Positions 50,806 through 50,974 of a DNA stretch of 50,974 nucleotides are shown here, one piece after another. Position 1 is the stretch's first letter. Every line of letters begins with the position of its first letter. A program made the translations under genes and the position numbers. The stretch comes from Bacteroidales bacterium (lineage in GTDB: Bacteria > Bacteroidota > Bacteroidia > Bacteroidales > Bacteroidaceae): the NCBI GenBank assembly GCA_015060835.1, contig SUXT01000008.1, positions 1 through 50,974 on the forward strand, read 5' to 3'. The notes under the pieces were generated by a model. The model saw only the letters and a list, made by a program, of their open reading frames with translations. It did not search any database and was not told the DNA's origin.

Positions 50806-50863
50806 AAACTATAGCAAGCGAGTGAATGGAAGTAAACTTCCATTCACTCGCTTGCTATAGTTT
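50806..50863. repeat. 28-bp perfect inverted repeat (hairpin)
   Basis: Positions 50806-50833 and 50836-50863 are exact complements over 28 bp with only 2 bases between; the arm contains AGCAAGCGAGTGAATGGAAG. It could be a bidirectional terminator for a gene beyond the window or another foldback repeat. It lies between a family 3 and a family 1 element. Confidence 0.85.
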
Positions 50864-50876
50864 TGGGAATATAAAT

Positions 50877-50974
50877 TATTAGTGTCCGGTAAATTTTTAT
50901 TCTGCTTATGTTTTGAACTCCTCCGTCTTCAAAAACTGTGTTTTTGAATCCACCTCCTCTTCAAGAGGAGGAAT
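50877..50974 (-). mobile_element. Family 1 MITE-like element, copy E (cut by the window edge)
   Basis: It opens TATTAGTGTCCGGTAAATTT, followed by the CTCCTCCGTCTTC module and the TTCAAAAAC/GTTTTTGAA hairpin, as in copies B and C, and runs off the end. The 9 bp before it are AATATAAAT (50868-50876). Confidence 0.85.

Overview
The window is a piece of a Bacteroidales chromosome (phylum Bacteroidota). This rests on the gene content: an LptC/TPR/outer-membrane operon, DUF4494 beside a YggS protein, a lipoprotein aldose epimerase, and proteins ending in short T9SS-like tails. It also rests on Bacteroidota-type promoters (-33 TTTG and -7 TAnnTTTG) and the general lack of Shine-Dalgarno sequences. 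I cannot name the genus; a Prevotella- or Bacteroides-like gut organism is likely.

Layout. 192-7891 (minus): an envelope operon, read from coaX through an outer-membrane protein, a TPR protein, lptC and a CNNM/CBS protein, then a PpiD-like foldase with its own promoter. 9204-12471 (plus): clpB and a small lipoprotein gene, now split by an inserted element. 12901-14019 (minus): YggS-type PLP protein and DUF4494. 14639 (plus): a LolC/E-type permease. 15893-17433 (minus): a small membrane-protein cluster with a GYF_2-CD225 protein and DUF2752. 18158-25553 (plus): outer-membrane porin, PotABCD polyamine-type ABC transporter, and a glutamine-synthetase-family enzyme. 25801-31745 (plus): an RND tripartite efflux pump and cytidine deaminase. 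32455-40727 (minus): DUF2147, MATE transporter, rpiB-tkt-galM sugar genes, metallo-beta-lactamase-fold hydrolase, rsmG and a DUF3298 lipoprotein. 40886-41713 (plus): three small YtxH/holin-like envelope genes. 41784-47908 (minus): two large secreted proteins with cohesin-like domains, one also with a dockerin. 48385-50230 (plus): two lipoproteins and an outer-membrane beta-barrel. 50444: tRNA-His.

The most unusual content is between the genes. Four families of short non-coding inverted-repeat elements (MITE-like) are interleaved with ordinary genes. Family 1 (ends TATTnnTGTCCGGT) has six copies. Two of them (11796-12010 and 12489-12823) are flanked by perfect 9-bp target duplications, and one (8623-9070) by a 7/9 match. 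One copy landed on the clpB stop codon and separated clpB from the next gene. Family 2 (189 bp, ends AGAAGCTGTTTGAATTTTATT) carries a complete promoter with a 21-bp spacer in both full copies. Each promoter reads through the element's own long hairpin into a neighbouring gene (glnA-like; DUF4494). Families 1 and 3 have different ends but share a hairpin core whose two arms change together between copies. Family 4 is a 197-bp foldback with perfect 22-bp terminal repeats. No transposase gene is in the window, so these would be moved by enzymes encoded elsewhere.
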